Source of the DNA: Streptomyces dengpaensis
GTDB lineage: Bacteria; Actinomycetota; Actinomycetes; Streptomycetales; Streptomycetaceae
Assembly (NCBI RefSeq): GCF_002946835.1
Contig: NZ_CP026652.1
Coordinates: forward strand, 7,378,001 to 7,442,000
Reading direction: 5' to 3'
DNA: 64,000 nt
The notes beneath the pieces are model-generated. The model worked only from the letters and a program-made list of their open reading frames with translations. It did no database searches and was not told the DNA's origin. The position numbers and the translations under genes were made by a program. This document shows positions 8,314 to 16,059 of this stretch, piece by piece; the first letter of the stretch is position 1; every line of letters starts with the position of its first letter.

Positions 8314-8572
8314 AGGGCCTGTGCGGCGGATCATGCCGCAGATGCGGGGCTTGGCACGCCCATCTGCGGCGTTGTCGTCGGTTGCCGACTCCCCGACGCT
8401 CGAATGCTCCCCCACGCTCGGCTTCGCTCGCGCGGGAGGTACCCCCACCGCGGGGGGACCCCCATCGCGTCGCCGCCCTCCTCCGCCTTGCAGCTGCACG
8501 CACCAAGCCCCGCTCACCGGCGCCTATGAGGTGCCGTTGCTTCTCTGCGACCTGATCCGCCGGACAGACCCT
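8314..8572. mobile_element. MITE-like non-coding element, 259 bp with 29-bp terminal inverted repeats
   Basis: The left end, AGGGCCTGTGCGGCGGATCA from 8314, and the reverse complement of the right end, AGGGTCTGTCCGGCGGATCA up to 8572, match at 25 of 29 positions. Inside are a second perfect inverted repeat, GCCGCAGATG ... CATCTGCGGC (8334-8369), and at 8407-8446 an inverted copy of the short repeat also seen inside the acyl-CoA dehydrogenase gene. It has no transposase. The likely autonomous partner is an IS with the same ends elsewhere in the genome. No clear target-site duplication is visible. It sits between the Lrp regulator and amidohydrolase genes. Confidence 0.65.
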
Positions 8573-8647
8573 GGCCGTCCGGCGGCGTTCGCCCTTTTTG
8601 CGGGCCCCGCGCGCGGGGAGGGTGCTCGCAGGCGCGAGACTGTTCCC

Positions 8648-10273
8648 ATGAGTGAGAGCACCGCCTCGTCGGACACCGTGCTGCTGCGCGGTGGAGAAGT
8701 CCACAGCCCCGCCGACCCCTTCGCCACCGCGATGGTCGTCGAGCACGGGCACGTCGCCTGGGTCGGCTCCGAAGGCGCGGCCGACGCCTTCGCGGTGGGG
8801 GTCGACGAGGTGGTGGACCTCGAAGGCGCCCTGGTCACCCCGGCGTTCACCGACGCGCATGTGCACACCACCGCCACCGGGCTCGCGCTCACGGGTCTCG
8901 ACCTGTCCGGTGCCCGCTCCTTGGACGCGGCCCTCGCTCTCGTACGCGACTTCGCCGCCGCCCGCCCCGCCGACCGGGTTCTGCTCGGCCACGGCTGGGA
9001 CGCGGCCCGCTGGCCCGGCGGCCGCCCTCCGACACGCGCCGAACTCGACGAGGCGACCGCCGGACGCCCGCTCTACCTCTCCCGCATCGACGTGCACTCC
9101 GCCGTGGTCAGCACCGCGCTCCTGGACCTGGTCCCGGGCGTCAACGCGCGAGACGGGTATGTGCCCGACGCGCCCCTGACCCGTGACGCCCACCACGCCG
9201 TCCGCGCCGCCGCTCTCGGTGCCCTGTCCGGGGAGCAGCGCGTCGAGGCCCAGCGCGCAGCGCTCGCGCACGCCGCCTCGCTCGGCATCGGATCCGTGCA
9301 CGAGTGCGCGGGCCCGGACATCTCCTCCGAGGACGACTTCACCGGGCTGCTGCGGCTCGCGGCCGAGGGGGCAGGGCCCCGGGTCGTCGGTTACTGGGCC
9401 GAGGGAGCCGAGGAAGGCGTGGAGAGGGCCCGGGCGCTGGGTGCGATCGGCGCCGCGGGTGACCTCTTCGTCGACGGCTCCCTCGGCTCGCACACCGCCT
9501 GTCTGCACGAGCCGTACGCGGACGCCGGGCACACCGGCACGGCGTACCTCGACGCCGCCGCGGTCGCCGCGCATGTGGTGGCCTGCACCGAGGCGGGCCT
9601 CCAGGCGGGCTTCCACGCCATCGGGGACGCCGCGGTGACCTCCGTGGTCGAGGGGGCGCGCGCCGCCGCCCAGAAGGTCGGCCTCGCCCGCGTGCGTGCC
9701 GCCCGGCACCGCGTCGAGCACGCCGAGATGCTCACCCCCGAGGTCATCGCGGGCTTCGCCGAACTCGGCCTCACCGCCTCCGTACAGCCCGCCTTCGACG
9801 CGCTGTGGGGCGGCCAGGACGGCATGTACGCCCAGCGCCTGGGTGCCGAACGGGCCCGTACGCTCAACCCCTTCGCGGCCCTGCTGCGCACGGGCGTGCC
9901 GCTCGCCTTCGGCTCCGACAGCCCGGTGACACCCCTCGATCCCTGGGGCACCGTCCGCGCCGCCGCCTTCCACCGCACACCCGAGCACCGGGTGTCCGTC
10001 CGCGCCGCCTTCACGGCGCATACGCGCGGCGGCTGGCGGGCGATCGGACGGGACGACGCGGGTGTCCTCGTGCCCGGTGCGCCCGCCGACTACGCCGTGT
10101 GGCGCACCGCCGAGCTCGTCGTGCAGGCCCCCGACGACCGGGTCGCGCGCTGGTCCACCGACCCCCGCTCCGGCACCCCCGGACTGCCGGATCTGACCCC
10201 CGGCAACGACCTGCCCGTCTGCCTGCGCACCGTGGTGGCCGGGCGGACGGTATTCGTAGGGCCCAACGAGTGA
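8648..10273 (+). CDS. amidohydrolase family 3 (YtcJ-like) metal-dependent hydrolase
   Basis: A 541-residue protein. The ATG at 8648 gives the natural N-terminus; the open frame extends 109 codons upstream through the MITE and is ignored. An N-terminal beta-sandwich strand segment is followed by the metal-binding HxH in TPAFTDAHVHTTATGLAL, DGSLGSHTACL, GFHAIGDAAVTSVVEGA, RHRVEHAEMLTPEVIAGFAE and FGSDSPVTPLDPW, the TIM-barrel motifs of this amidohydrolase subgroup. C-terminal GAPADYAVW returns to the sandwich domain. The substrate is unknown; related enzymes act on cyclic amides or N-acyl compounds. No clear ribosome-binding site. Confidence 0.87.
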   Translation: MSESTASSDTVLLRGGEVHSPADPFATAMVVEHGHVAWVGSEGAADAFAVGVDEVVDLEGALVTPAFTDAHVHTTATGLALTGLDLSGARSLDAALALVRDFAAARPADRVLLGHGWDAARWPGGRPPTRAELDEATAGRPLYLSRIDVHSAVVSTALLDLVPGVNARDGYVPDAPLTRDAHHAVRAAALGALSGEQRVEAQRAALAHAASLGIGSVHECAGPDISSEDDFTGLLRLAAEGAGPRVVGYWAEGAEEGVERARALGAIGAAGDLFVDGSLGSHTACLHEPYADAGHTGTAYLDAAAVAAHVVACTEAGLQAGFHAIGDAAVTSVVEGARAAAQKVGLARVRAARHRVEHAEMLTPEVIAGFAELGLTASVQPAFDALWGGQDGMYAQRLGAERARTLNPFAALLRTGVPLAFGSDSPVTPLDPWGTVRAAAFHRTPEHRVSVRAAFTAHTRGGWRAIGRDDAGVLVPGAPADYAVWRTAELVVQAPDDRVARWSTDPRSGTPGLPDLTPGNDLPVCLRTVVAGRTVFVGPNE

Positions 10274-10835
10274 TGTCCGGGGGTGGCGCGGCCCCGGTCA
10301 TCGCCCGCCACCGCGTCGTGCGACCTGCGCATCCTCCGCGCTGACCAGGTCATGGAGGGAAAAGCCGCAGGCCGAATGGCTGTTGACAGCTGGCCGCAGC
10401 GGGCCGGTAGGTTCGGCCGGGTCCACCACCGGACGTCCGACCGGGGAACTTCCACGTGGCCTCGAAGCGCCGCTGGGTCAGGGGTGGTGTGCCGCACCGG
10501 CGCACCACCACTGGGAGCCAGGCCCAGCGCCCGCGCCACGAGGCGAGGGAACGTTCCGACAAGTCGGCAGGTGTGACCCGGGTGGGGCCCGGACGTTCAG
10601 TAGACAACGGCTTTCGGTCGACCCGCAGCCAGCGGGTCCCAGGTCGGCCCGAAGGGCGCCGGGCCCCGATCCGCAGCACACGCGTTCCGCCCAGGGGGTC
10701 CACTCCGTTCCACCCAGGGCGCTCACTCGTACCCGGCTTTGTCGATTCGACACCCCAGTGCCCGCCACGGGGGCGCAACAGCGCAGGTTGCGCGCACTAT
10801 GGTGGACCCGTGCGTACGGACACGAAGGGGCAGCA
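10274..10835. other. intergenic region with no supported gene
   Basis: About 560 bases between the amidohydrolase and ppm1 genes. Frames here are high-GC shadows rich in Arg/Pro/Gly with no motif. The segment near 10790-10830 should hold the ppm1 promoter and ribosome-binding site. I see no other element. Confidence 0.5.
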
Positions 10836-11627
10836 GTGAACGACGGCGACGGGACCCTCGCGGCAGGAGCCCAGGGGAGGCAGTTCGGCCCGCTCGGCAC
10901 GGCCTTGGTGATCATCCCGACCTACAACGAGGCGGAGAACATCAAGAAGATCGTCGGCCGGGTGCGCGCCGCCGTGCCCGAGGCGCACGTCCTGGTGGCC
11001 GACGACAACAGCCCCGACGGCACGGGCAAGCTCGCCGACGAGCTGGCCGCCGATGACGACCACGTCCAGGTGCTGCACCGCAAGGGCAAGGAAGGCCTCG
11101 GCGCCGCCTACCTGGCGGGCTTCCGCTGGGGCATGGAGCACGGCTACGGCGTCCTGATCGAGATGGACGCCGACGGCTCGCACCAGCCCGAGGAACTGCC
11201 CCGCCTGCTGACCGCCCTCAAGGGCGCCGACCTCGTGCTCGGCTCGCGCTGGGTCCCGGGCGGACGGGTCGTGAACTGGCCCAAGAGCCGCGAGTTCATC
11301 TCCCGCGGCGGCAGCCTGTACTCCCGCGTCCTGCTCGACGTACCGATCCGCGATGTCACCGGCGGCTACCGCGCCTTCCGCCGCGAGACCCTCGAAGGCC
11401 TCGGCCTCGGCGATGTCGCCTCTCAGGGCTACTGCTTCCAGGTCGACCTGGCCCGCCGTGCCGTGAAGGCCGGCTTCCACGTCGTCGAGGTGCCCATCAC
11501 CTTCGTCGAGCGGGAGCTCGGCGACTCGAAGATGAGCCGCGACATCCTCGTGGAGGCCCTGTGGCGGGTCACCACGTGGGGCGTGGGGGAGCGGGTCGGA
11601 CGGATCACGGGCCGCAAGCCCTCCTGA
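10836..11627 (+). CDS. ppm1: polyprenol-phosphate mannosyltransferase (dolichol-phosphate-mannose synthase type)
   Basis: A 263-residue GT2 glycosyltransferase that makes polyprenyl-phosphate-mannose from GDP-mannose for protein O-mannosylation and lipoglycans. GTG start at 10836 after GAAGGGG. Motifs: TALVIIPTYNEAENIKKIVG, VLVADDNSPDGTGKLAD, GLGAAYLAGFRWGMEHGY, catalytic EMDADGSHQPEELPRLL, GSRWVPGG, DVTGGYRAFRRETLEGL, and EVPITFVERELGDSKMSRDI at the acceptor side. It lacks the fused N-acyltransferase domain of mycobacterial Ppm1, as in Streptomyces Ppm1 (SCO1423 by my recollection). The neighbouring fxsA-rbpA order supports that identity. Confidence 0.9.
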   Translation: MNDGDGTLAAGAQGRQFGPLGTALVIIPTYNEAENIKKIVGRVRAAVPEAHVLVADDNSPDGTGKLADELAADDDHVQVLHRKGKEGLGAAYLAGFRWGMEHGYGVLIEMDADGSHQPEELPRLLTALKGADLVLGSRWVPGGRVVNWPKSREFISRGGSLYSRVLLDVPIRDVTGGYRAFRRETLEGLGLGDVASQGYCFQVDLARRAVKAGFHVVEVPITFVERELGDSKMSRDILVEALWRVTTWGVGERVGRITGRKPS

Positions 11628-11759
11628 CGCCGTCGTCTCGGTCCTTCCCGATCCTTCTCACGCCTTTTCGATCCACGGTCGCTGTCGGTCGTCCGATCCA
11701 CAGTCGCTGTTGATCATCTCCTTATCCCGTACTGAGCCGCGCCCAGGCACACTGGGGAC

Positions 11760-12338
11760 ATGACGACTGGCGCTCCGAGTCCTACGTACCCCGCCCGGCC
11801 GCGGCGCTCGCGGCTGCGCATCTTCCTGCCGCTCGGCATCGCCGCGTGGCTGGTGCTGGAGATCTGGCTGCTGACGGTGGTCGCGGGCGCGGCGAGCGGC
11901 TTCACGGTTTTCCTGCTGCTGGTCGCCGGGTTCGTCCTGGGCGCCGTGGTCATCAAGCGGGCCGGGCGCCGGGCCTTCCGCAACCTCAGCGAGACGCTGC
12001 AACAGCAGCAGAGCGGGGCCGCCCCCACGACCGGGGGCGGCAATGGCAACGGGCTGATGATGCTCGGCGGCCTCCTCCTGATGCTCCCCGGCCTCATCTC
12101 CGACGCCGTCGGCCTGCTCCTGCTGATCCCGCCCGTCCAGAAGGCCCTCAGCCGCTATGCGGAGCGCACCCTCGACCGCAAGATGCGCGCGGCCGTCCCC
12201 GGCACGCTCGGCGACGCCTTCCAGCAGGCCCGCATGCACCGCCCCGACGGCAAGGTGGTCCAGGGCGAGGTCATCAGGGACGGGGGCCCGCAGGGGCCGG
12301 CCTCGGACCCGGGCCCGCACCCGCCGCTGACGCGCTGA
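11760..12338 (+). CDS. fxsA: FxsA-family membrane protein
   Basis: A 192-residue integral membrane protein of the FxsA family (in E. coli, overproduction relieves F-plasmid PifA-mediated exclusion of phage T7). The start ATG follows ACTGGGGAC. Two N-terminal transmembrane helices (IFLPLGIAAWLVLEIWLL; GFTVFLLLVAGFVLGAVVI), an amphipathic region RAFRNLSETLQQQ, then the conserved LGGLLLMLPGLISDAVGLLL helix pair and a long soluble C-terminal tail. The native role is unknown. Convergent with rbpA across a strong hairpin. Confidence 0.88.
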   Translation: MTTGAPSPTYPARPRRSRLRIFLPLGIAAWLVLEIWLLTVVAGAASGFTVFLLLVAGFVLGAVVIKRAGRRAFRNLSETLQQQQSGAAPTTGGGNGNGLMMLGGLLLMLPGLISDAVGLLLLIPPVQKALSRYAERTLDRKMRAAVPGTLGDAFQQARMHRPDGKVVQGEVIRDGGPQGPASDPGPHPPLTR

Positions 12339-12397
12339 CGGCTCGCCTTTGAGGCGCGGACCGGCATCATCCAGCCGGTCGGCCGGGAACGCACAAA

Positions 12398-12436
12398 ACC
12401 GCGAGCCCCGTACACAGAACGTACGGCGCCCGCGGT
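12398..12436. terminator. bidirectional terminator between fxsA and rbpA
   Basis: Long hairpin with arms ACCGCGAGCCCCGTAC and GTACGGCGCCCGCGGT (one or two mismatches) around a 7-base loop. An AAAA tract on the left gives a T-run when read leftward from rbpA. Confidence 0.65.
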
Positions 12437-12475
12437 CACGTGCGTGCGTTGTATGCCGCCCAACCCCCGCAGGGG

Positions 12476-12850
12476 CTACGCGGACTTGCGGCTGTCCCGC
12501 GGATGAACCGCGATGTTCATCGCACCGGAGCGCAGAACGGCCAGGCGCTCCTCGAGGACCTCTTCGAGCTCCTCTCGGGTGCGCCGCTCCATCAGCATGT
12601 CCCAGTGCGTACGCGCGGGCTTGGCCTTCTTTTCCTCAGGGCCTTCGCCGTCCACCAGGAGTGCCTGGGCCCCGCAGACCTTGCACTCCCATTCCGGCGG
12701 GATCTCCGCCTCGACCGAGAAGGGCATCTCAAACCGGTGCCCCTTCTCGCATGCGTACTCCACGGCCTGGCGCGGGGCCAGGTCGATGCCGCGGTCCGTC
12801 TCGTAGCTGGTCACCACGAGGCGCGTGCCGCGAAGAGCTCGCTCACTCAT
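12476..12850 (-). CDS. rbpA: RNA polymerase-binding protein RbpA
   Basis: A 124-residue actinobacterial RNAP-associated protein that binds the principal sigma factor and stabilises open complexes. The sequence is diagnostic: MSERALRGTRLVVTSYETDR, zinc/structural core YACEKGHRFEMPFSVEAEIP with CKVCG, basic linker PEEKKAKPARTHWDMLMERR, and the sigma-interacting helix EELEEVLEERLAVLR. GGGAGGCACG precedes the ATG. The upstream promoter matches the SigR consensus exactly, consistent with known thiol-stress induction of rbpA in S. coelicolor. Confidence 0.96.
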   Translation of the reverse strand: MSERALRGTRLVVTSYETDRGIDLAPRQAVEYACEKGHRFEMPFSVEAEIPPEWECKVCGAQALLVDGEGPEEKKAKPARTHWDMLMERRTREELEEVLEERLAVLRSGAMNIAVHPRDSRKSA

Positions 12851-12911
12851 GAATCGTGCCTCCCGGGCTTGTCGCCCACAGGACAGGTGTCGCTGTCGTC
12901 GTCATCCGGTC

Positions 12912-12937
12912 AACGTCCGGTCGGCGGTAAAGATTCC
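12912..12937 (-). promoter_or_regulatory. SigR-type promoter of rbpA
   Basis: On the minus strand GGAAT (12937-12933) is followed by exactly 18 bases and GTT (12914-12912), the SigR consensus GGAAT-N18-GTT. It lies 62 bases upstream of the rbpA start. Direct SigR control of rbpA is established in S. coelicolor; here it is inferred from the match. Confidence 0.8.
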
Positions 12938-13104
12938 CGTTCCGGGCATGCGTCGCCGTCGTAGCCGCCCCTTGTTGTACCCACCGGCGCCCGGTTTGTC
13001 ACATCTAGTGGTAGATGTCACCCAGCGTTTCAGCTTCTTTGACGCGCAGTAACGGTACGCCTGGCAGGCCAAACGCGTACACTACCGGCCTTTGGCCCCG
13101 GGTG

Positions 13105-14454
13105 CTAAATCCTGTCCGGTACGGGATTGCCCGCGTCGCGTACCGCCTGCCGCACGGGGACCCGCGCGAGCAGCACGAATCCGATGACGAAGAAGGCCAC
13201 AAGCGAGATGATCGCGTCCCGGTAGCTGCCCGTCAGCTGGTACGTCAGCCCGAACAGAAGCGGGCCCAGCCAGCTCATGCCCCGGTCGCTCATCTCGTAC
13301 GCGGAGAAGTACTCGGCCTCCTTGCCGCTCGGCACGAGATGCGAGAACAGGGAGCGCGACAGCGCCTGGCTGCCGCCCAGGACGAGGCCGATGCCGGCGG
13401 CGAGGACGAAGAAGAAGGCGGGCTCTCCGGCGGGCAGGAAGTACCCGGCGCAGAGTGTCACGATCCAGGCGACGAGCGAGCCGAGGATCGTCCGTTTCGC
13501 GCCGTACGCGCGCGCCAGCCGGCCCATGCCGAGCGCGCCGCCGACCGCGAGCACCTGGACCAGCAGCACGGCCACGATCAGGGTCGACTGGCCGAGGCCC
13601 AGTTCCTCCGACCCGTACACCGAAGCCTGTGAGATGACCGTCTGAATGCCGTCGTTGTAGACGAGGTACGCGAGCAGGAAGGCGAGAGTGAGCGGTTTGT
13701 CCCGCATGTTCCGTACGGTGGCGGCCAGTTGCCGCCAGCCGTGTACGGACGCAGTCCCGGCGGGGCTCGTACGGCGGTCGCGCAGCCGCTTCAGCGGTAC
13801 GAGGGTGAAGGCGCCCCACCAGACGCCCGCCGAGGCCAGACAGATGCGCACGGCCGTCGACTCGGAGACACCGAAGGTGTCATGGGCCGTGAACAGGATC
13901 AGGTTCGCGACCAGCACCAGTGCGCCTGCCGCGTAGCCGAACGCCCAGCCCCGGGACGAGACGGCGTCGCGCTCCTCGGGAGGGGCGATCTGCGGCAGAT
14001 AGGAGTTGTAGAGGACCATCGACACGGCCACCGAGGCGTTCGCGACGATCAGCAGCAGGCCGCCCAGCAGATAGCGGTCCCCGTCCAGGAAGAACATGCC
14101 CGTGGTGGCCGCGGCGCCCAGATAGGCGGCGGCCGCGAGCAGCGGCTTCTTTCGGCCCGTACGGTCGTCGAGCGCGCCCGCCATCGGCATCACGAGGATC
14201 GAAAGGATGACGGAGGCGGAGACCGTGTACGCGAAGAAGGACCCGGCGCGGACCGGGATCCCCAGAGGATGAACGAAGCCGTCCGCGTCCGCCGCGTGCT
14301 TGGCGACCGCCGTCAGATAGGGGCCCAGGAACACGGTCAGCACGCTCGTCGAATAGACGGAGCAGGCCCAGTCGTAGAAGTACCAGCCGCGCTGCTCGCG
14401 CCGCCGCTCGGCGACCTCGTCGGCCGCCTGTGCCCGCACGGTGTCAGTGCCCAC
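13105..14454 (-). CDS. MFS permease, UMF1/Atg22-like
   Basis: A 449-residue, about 12-helix transporter. The N-terminal RREQRGWYFYDWACSVYSTS (W-[YF]-x-YDWA) is the hallmark of the UMF1 (Atg22-like) MFS subfamily. Between helices 2 and 3 the MFS loop reads GALDDRTGRKKPLLAAAA. A long central cytoplasmic loop (RLRDRRTSPAGTASVHGW) separates the halves, and a second loop G-x-x-A-x-x-x-G-A-K-R is present. The substrate is unknown; distant eukaryotic members export amino acids from vacuoles. It lies next to the glycerophosphodiesterase gene on the same strand with a 42-base gap and may be cotranscribed. Confidence 0.85.
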   Translation of the reverse strand: MGTDTVRAQAADEVAERRREQRGWYFYDWACSVYSTSVLTVFLGPYLTAVAKHAADADGFVHPLGIPVRAGSFFAYTVSASVILSILVMPMAGALDDRTGRKKPLLAAAAYLGAAATTGMFFLDGDRYLLGGLLLIVANASVAVSMVLYNSYLPQIAPPEERDAVSSRGWAFGYAAGALVLVANLILFTAHDTFGVSESTAVRICLASAGVWWGAFTLVPLKRLRDRRTSPAGTASVHGWRQLAATVRNMRDKPLTLAFLLAYLVYNDGIQTVISQASVYGSEELGLGQSTLIVAVLLVQVLAVGGALGMGRLARAYGAKRTILGSLVAWIVTLCAGYFLPAGEPAFFFVLAAGIGLVLGGSQALSRSLFSHLVPSGKEAEYFSAYEMSDRGMSWLGPLLFGLTYQLTGSYRDAIISLVAFFVIGFVLLARVPVRQAVRDAGNPVPDRI

Positions 14455-14496
14455 CCGTGCTCCTCGCTTCCCCGTGAACGGACCGCGCGAGGAGGC

Positions 14497-15264
14497 TCAG
14501 ACCCAGGTGCCCCGGTCCTCCAGGACCTTGCGCAGTGTGTCGATGTGATCGGTCATGATGCCATCGACTCCCAGGTCCAGGAGCCGGTGCATGCGTTCCG
14601 CTTCGTTCACGGTCCACACGTGCACCTGCAACCCGCGCGCGTGAGCGGCCCGAAGGAAGCGACGGTCGACCACCGGCACTCCCGACTGGGACTCGGGAAC
14701 CTGGGCGGCGACGGCCGAGCGGCGCAGGGCGGCCGGTATGCCCCACGAGCGCAGCCGCAGGCCGAGCACGCCGCGGGTGCCGTACGACGTCGCCAGGCGA
14801 GGCCCGGCCAGGCGCTGGGCGCGGGAGACGCGCGCCTCGGAGAAGGAGCCCACGCAGACGCGGTCCCAGGAGTCGGTGCGGTCGATCAGGTCGAGCAGCG
14901 GGCGGAGGGCGGGCTCGGCCTTGACGTCGACGTTCCAGCGCGCCTCGGGGAAGGCTTCGAGCAGCTCTTCGAAGAGGGGGACCGGTTCCTTGCCCGCCAC
15001 GCGCGCGTGGCGCACGTCGTCCCAGGGGAGGTCCCCGATCCGGCCGGCCCCGTCCGTGACCCGGTCCAGGGTCTCGTCGTGGAACGCGACGAGCTTGCCG
15101 TCCGCCGTCGCGTGCACATCGGTCTCGAGGTAGCGGTAGCCCGCCGCCACCGCGCGCCGGAACTGGGCCAGGGTGTTCTCCAGACCGTCCCCCGAGCCGC
15201 CCCGGTGCGCGAAGGCGATCGGGCCGGGATGGTCGAGGTACGGATGGCGTATGCGCGTGCTCAC
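14497..15264 (-). CDS. glycerophosphodiester phosphodiesterase
   Basis: A 255-residue cytoplasmic GDPD that cleaves glycerophosphodiesters to glycerol-3-phosphate and an alcohol. GTG start at 15264 overlaps the stop of the upstream membrane-protein gene by GTGA, so translation is coupled. Catalytic motifs: AFAHRGGSGDGLENTLAQF (HRG and E-N), YLETDVHATADGKLVAFHDE (E-x-D ... HD), and later WNVDVKAE and VHVWTVNEAERM, completing the TIM barrel. There is no signal peptide, so it is probably intracellular phospholipid turnover or salvage. Confidence 0.9.
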   Translation of the reverse strand: MSTRIRHPYLDHPGPIAFAHRGGSGDGLENTLAQFRRAVAAGYRYLETDVHATADGKLVAFHDETLDRVTDGAGRIGDLPWDDVRHARVAGKEPVPLFEELLEAFPEARWNVDVKAEPALRPLLDLIDRTDSWDRVCVGSFSEARVSRAQRLAGPRLATSYGTRGVLGLRLRSWGIPAALRRSAVAAQVPESQSGVPVVDRRFLRAAHARGLQVHVWTVNEAERMHRLLDLGVDGIMTDHIDTLRKVLEDRGTWV

Positions 15265-15995
15265 CCGGGCAGTATCGCGCGATCTGGTTGACCGCTGGCA
15301 ACGACGGTGCTGCGGCCCGGTGCCGTGCGGACGGCGAACACGCGCAGGAAGAGCTGGGCGAGGGGCCCGATCGCGACGGCGTACAGCACCGTGCCGATAC
15401 CGACCGTGCCGCCGAGCGCGAAGCCGGTCGCGACGACCGCCAGTTCGACGACGGTCCGCATCAGGCGGATCGAGCGGCCCGTACGCTTGTGCAGGCCGGT
15501 CATCAGGCCGTCGCGCGGCCCAGGACCGAAACCGGCCGCGATGTAGAGGCCCGTCGCCGCGCCGTTCAGCAGGATGCCCGCCACGAGTAGCGGAATCCGT
15601 ACGGCCAAGGTGTGCGCGTCCGGCACCAGCGCGAGTGTGCCGTCCATGGCGAGGCCGATCACGAAGACGTTGGAGACGGTGCCGAGACCGGGGCGCTGGC
15701 GCAGCGGGATCCACAGGAGCAGTACCGCCGCACCCACGATGATCGACACCACGCCGATCGTGAGACCGGTCAGCGCGGCGAGGCCTTCGTGCAGCACGTT
15801 CCAGGGCTCCAGGCCGAGGCCCGACTCCAGGAGCAGGGCCGAACTGACGCCGTACAGGGCCAGGCCGGCGTACAGCTGGACGAGGCGGCGGGGAAGCCGC
15901 CGGGGCGGTGCCGAAGGTTCGGAGCGTGCGGACGGGAAACGTTCGGAGCCTGCGGACAAGAGATGCCCCCCTGTGGTGGTAGTGGCCTGACTCAT
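15261..15995 (-). CDS. YczE/YyaS/YitT-type integral membrane protein
   Basis: A 244-residue protein with about five to six transmembrane helices. The start at MSQATTTTGGH fits the divergent regulator's spacing; the open frame extends 50 codons further upstream through the regulator's start region and is ignored. Signature region LLLESGLGLEPWNVLHEGLA, then GLYIAAGFGPGPRDGLMTGL, typical of the YczE family. Transported substrate unknown. It is transcribed divergently from a MocR-type regulator 64 bases away, the arrangement known for yczE-yczR in several phyla. It is coupled by GTGA overlap to the glycerophosphodiesterase gene. Confidence 0.82.
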   Translation of the reverse strand: MSQATTTTGGHLLSAGSERFPSARSEPSAPPRRLPRRLVQLYAGLALYGVSSALLLESGLGLEPWNVLHEGLAALTGLTIGVVSIIVGAAVLLLWIPLRQRPGLGTVSNVFVIGLAMDGTLALVPDAHTLAVRIPLLVAGILLNGAATGLYIAAGFGPGPRDGLMTGLHKRTGRSIRLMRTVVELAVVATGFALGGTVGIGTVLYAVAIGPLAQLFLRVFAVRTAPGRSTVVASGQPDRAILPG

Positions 15996-16059
15996 GACAC
16001 TCTGTGGCTTGGGAAGAAACGTCATCCATGGCCAATTCGGGGAAGGTGGACTGGGAATC

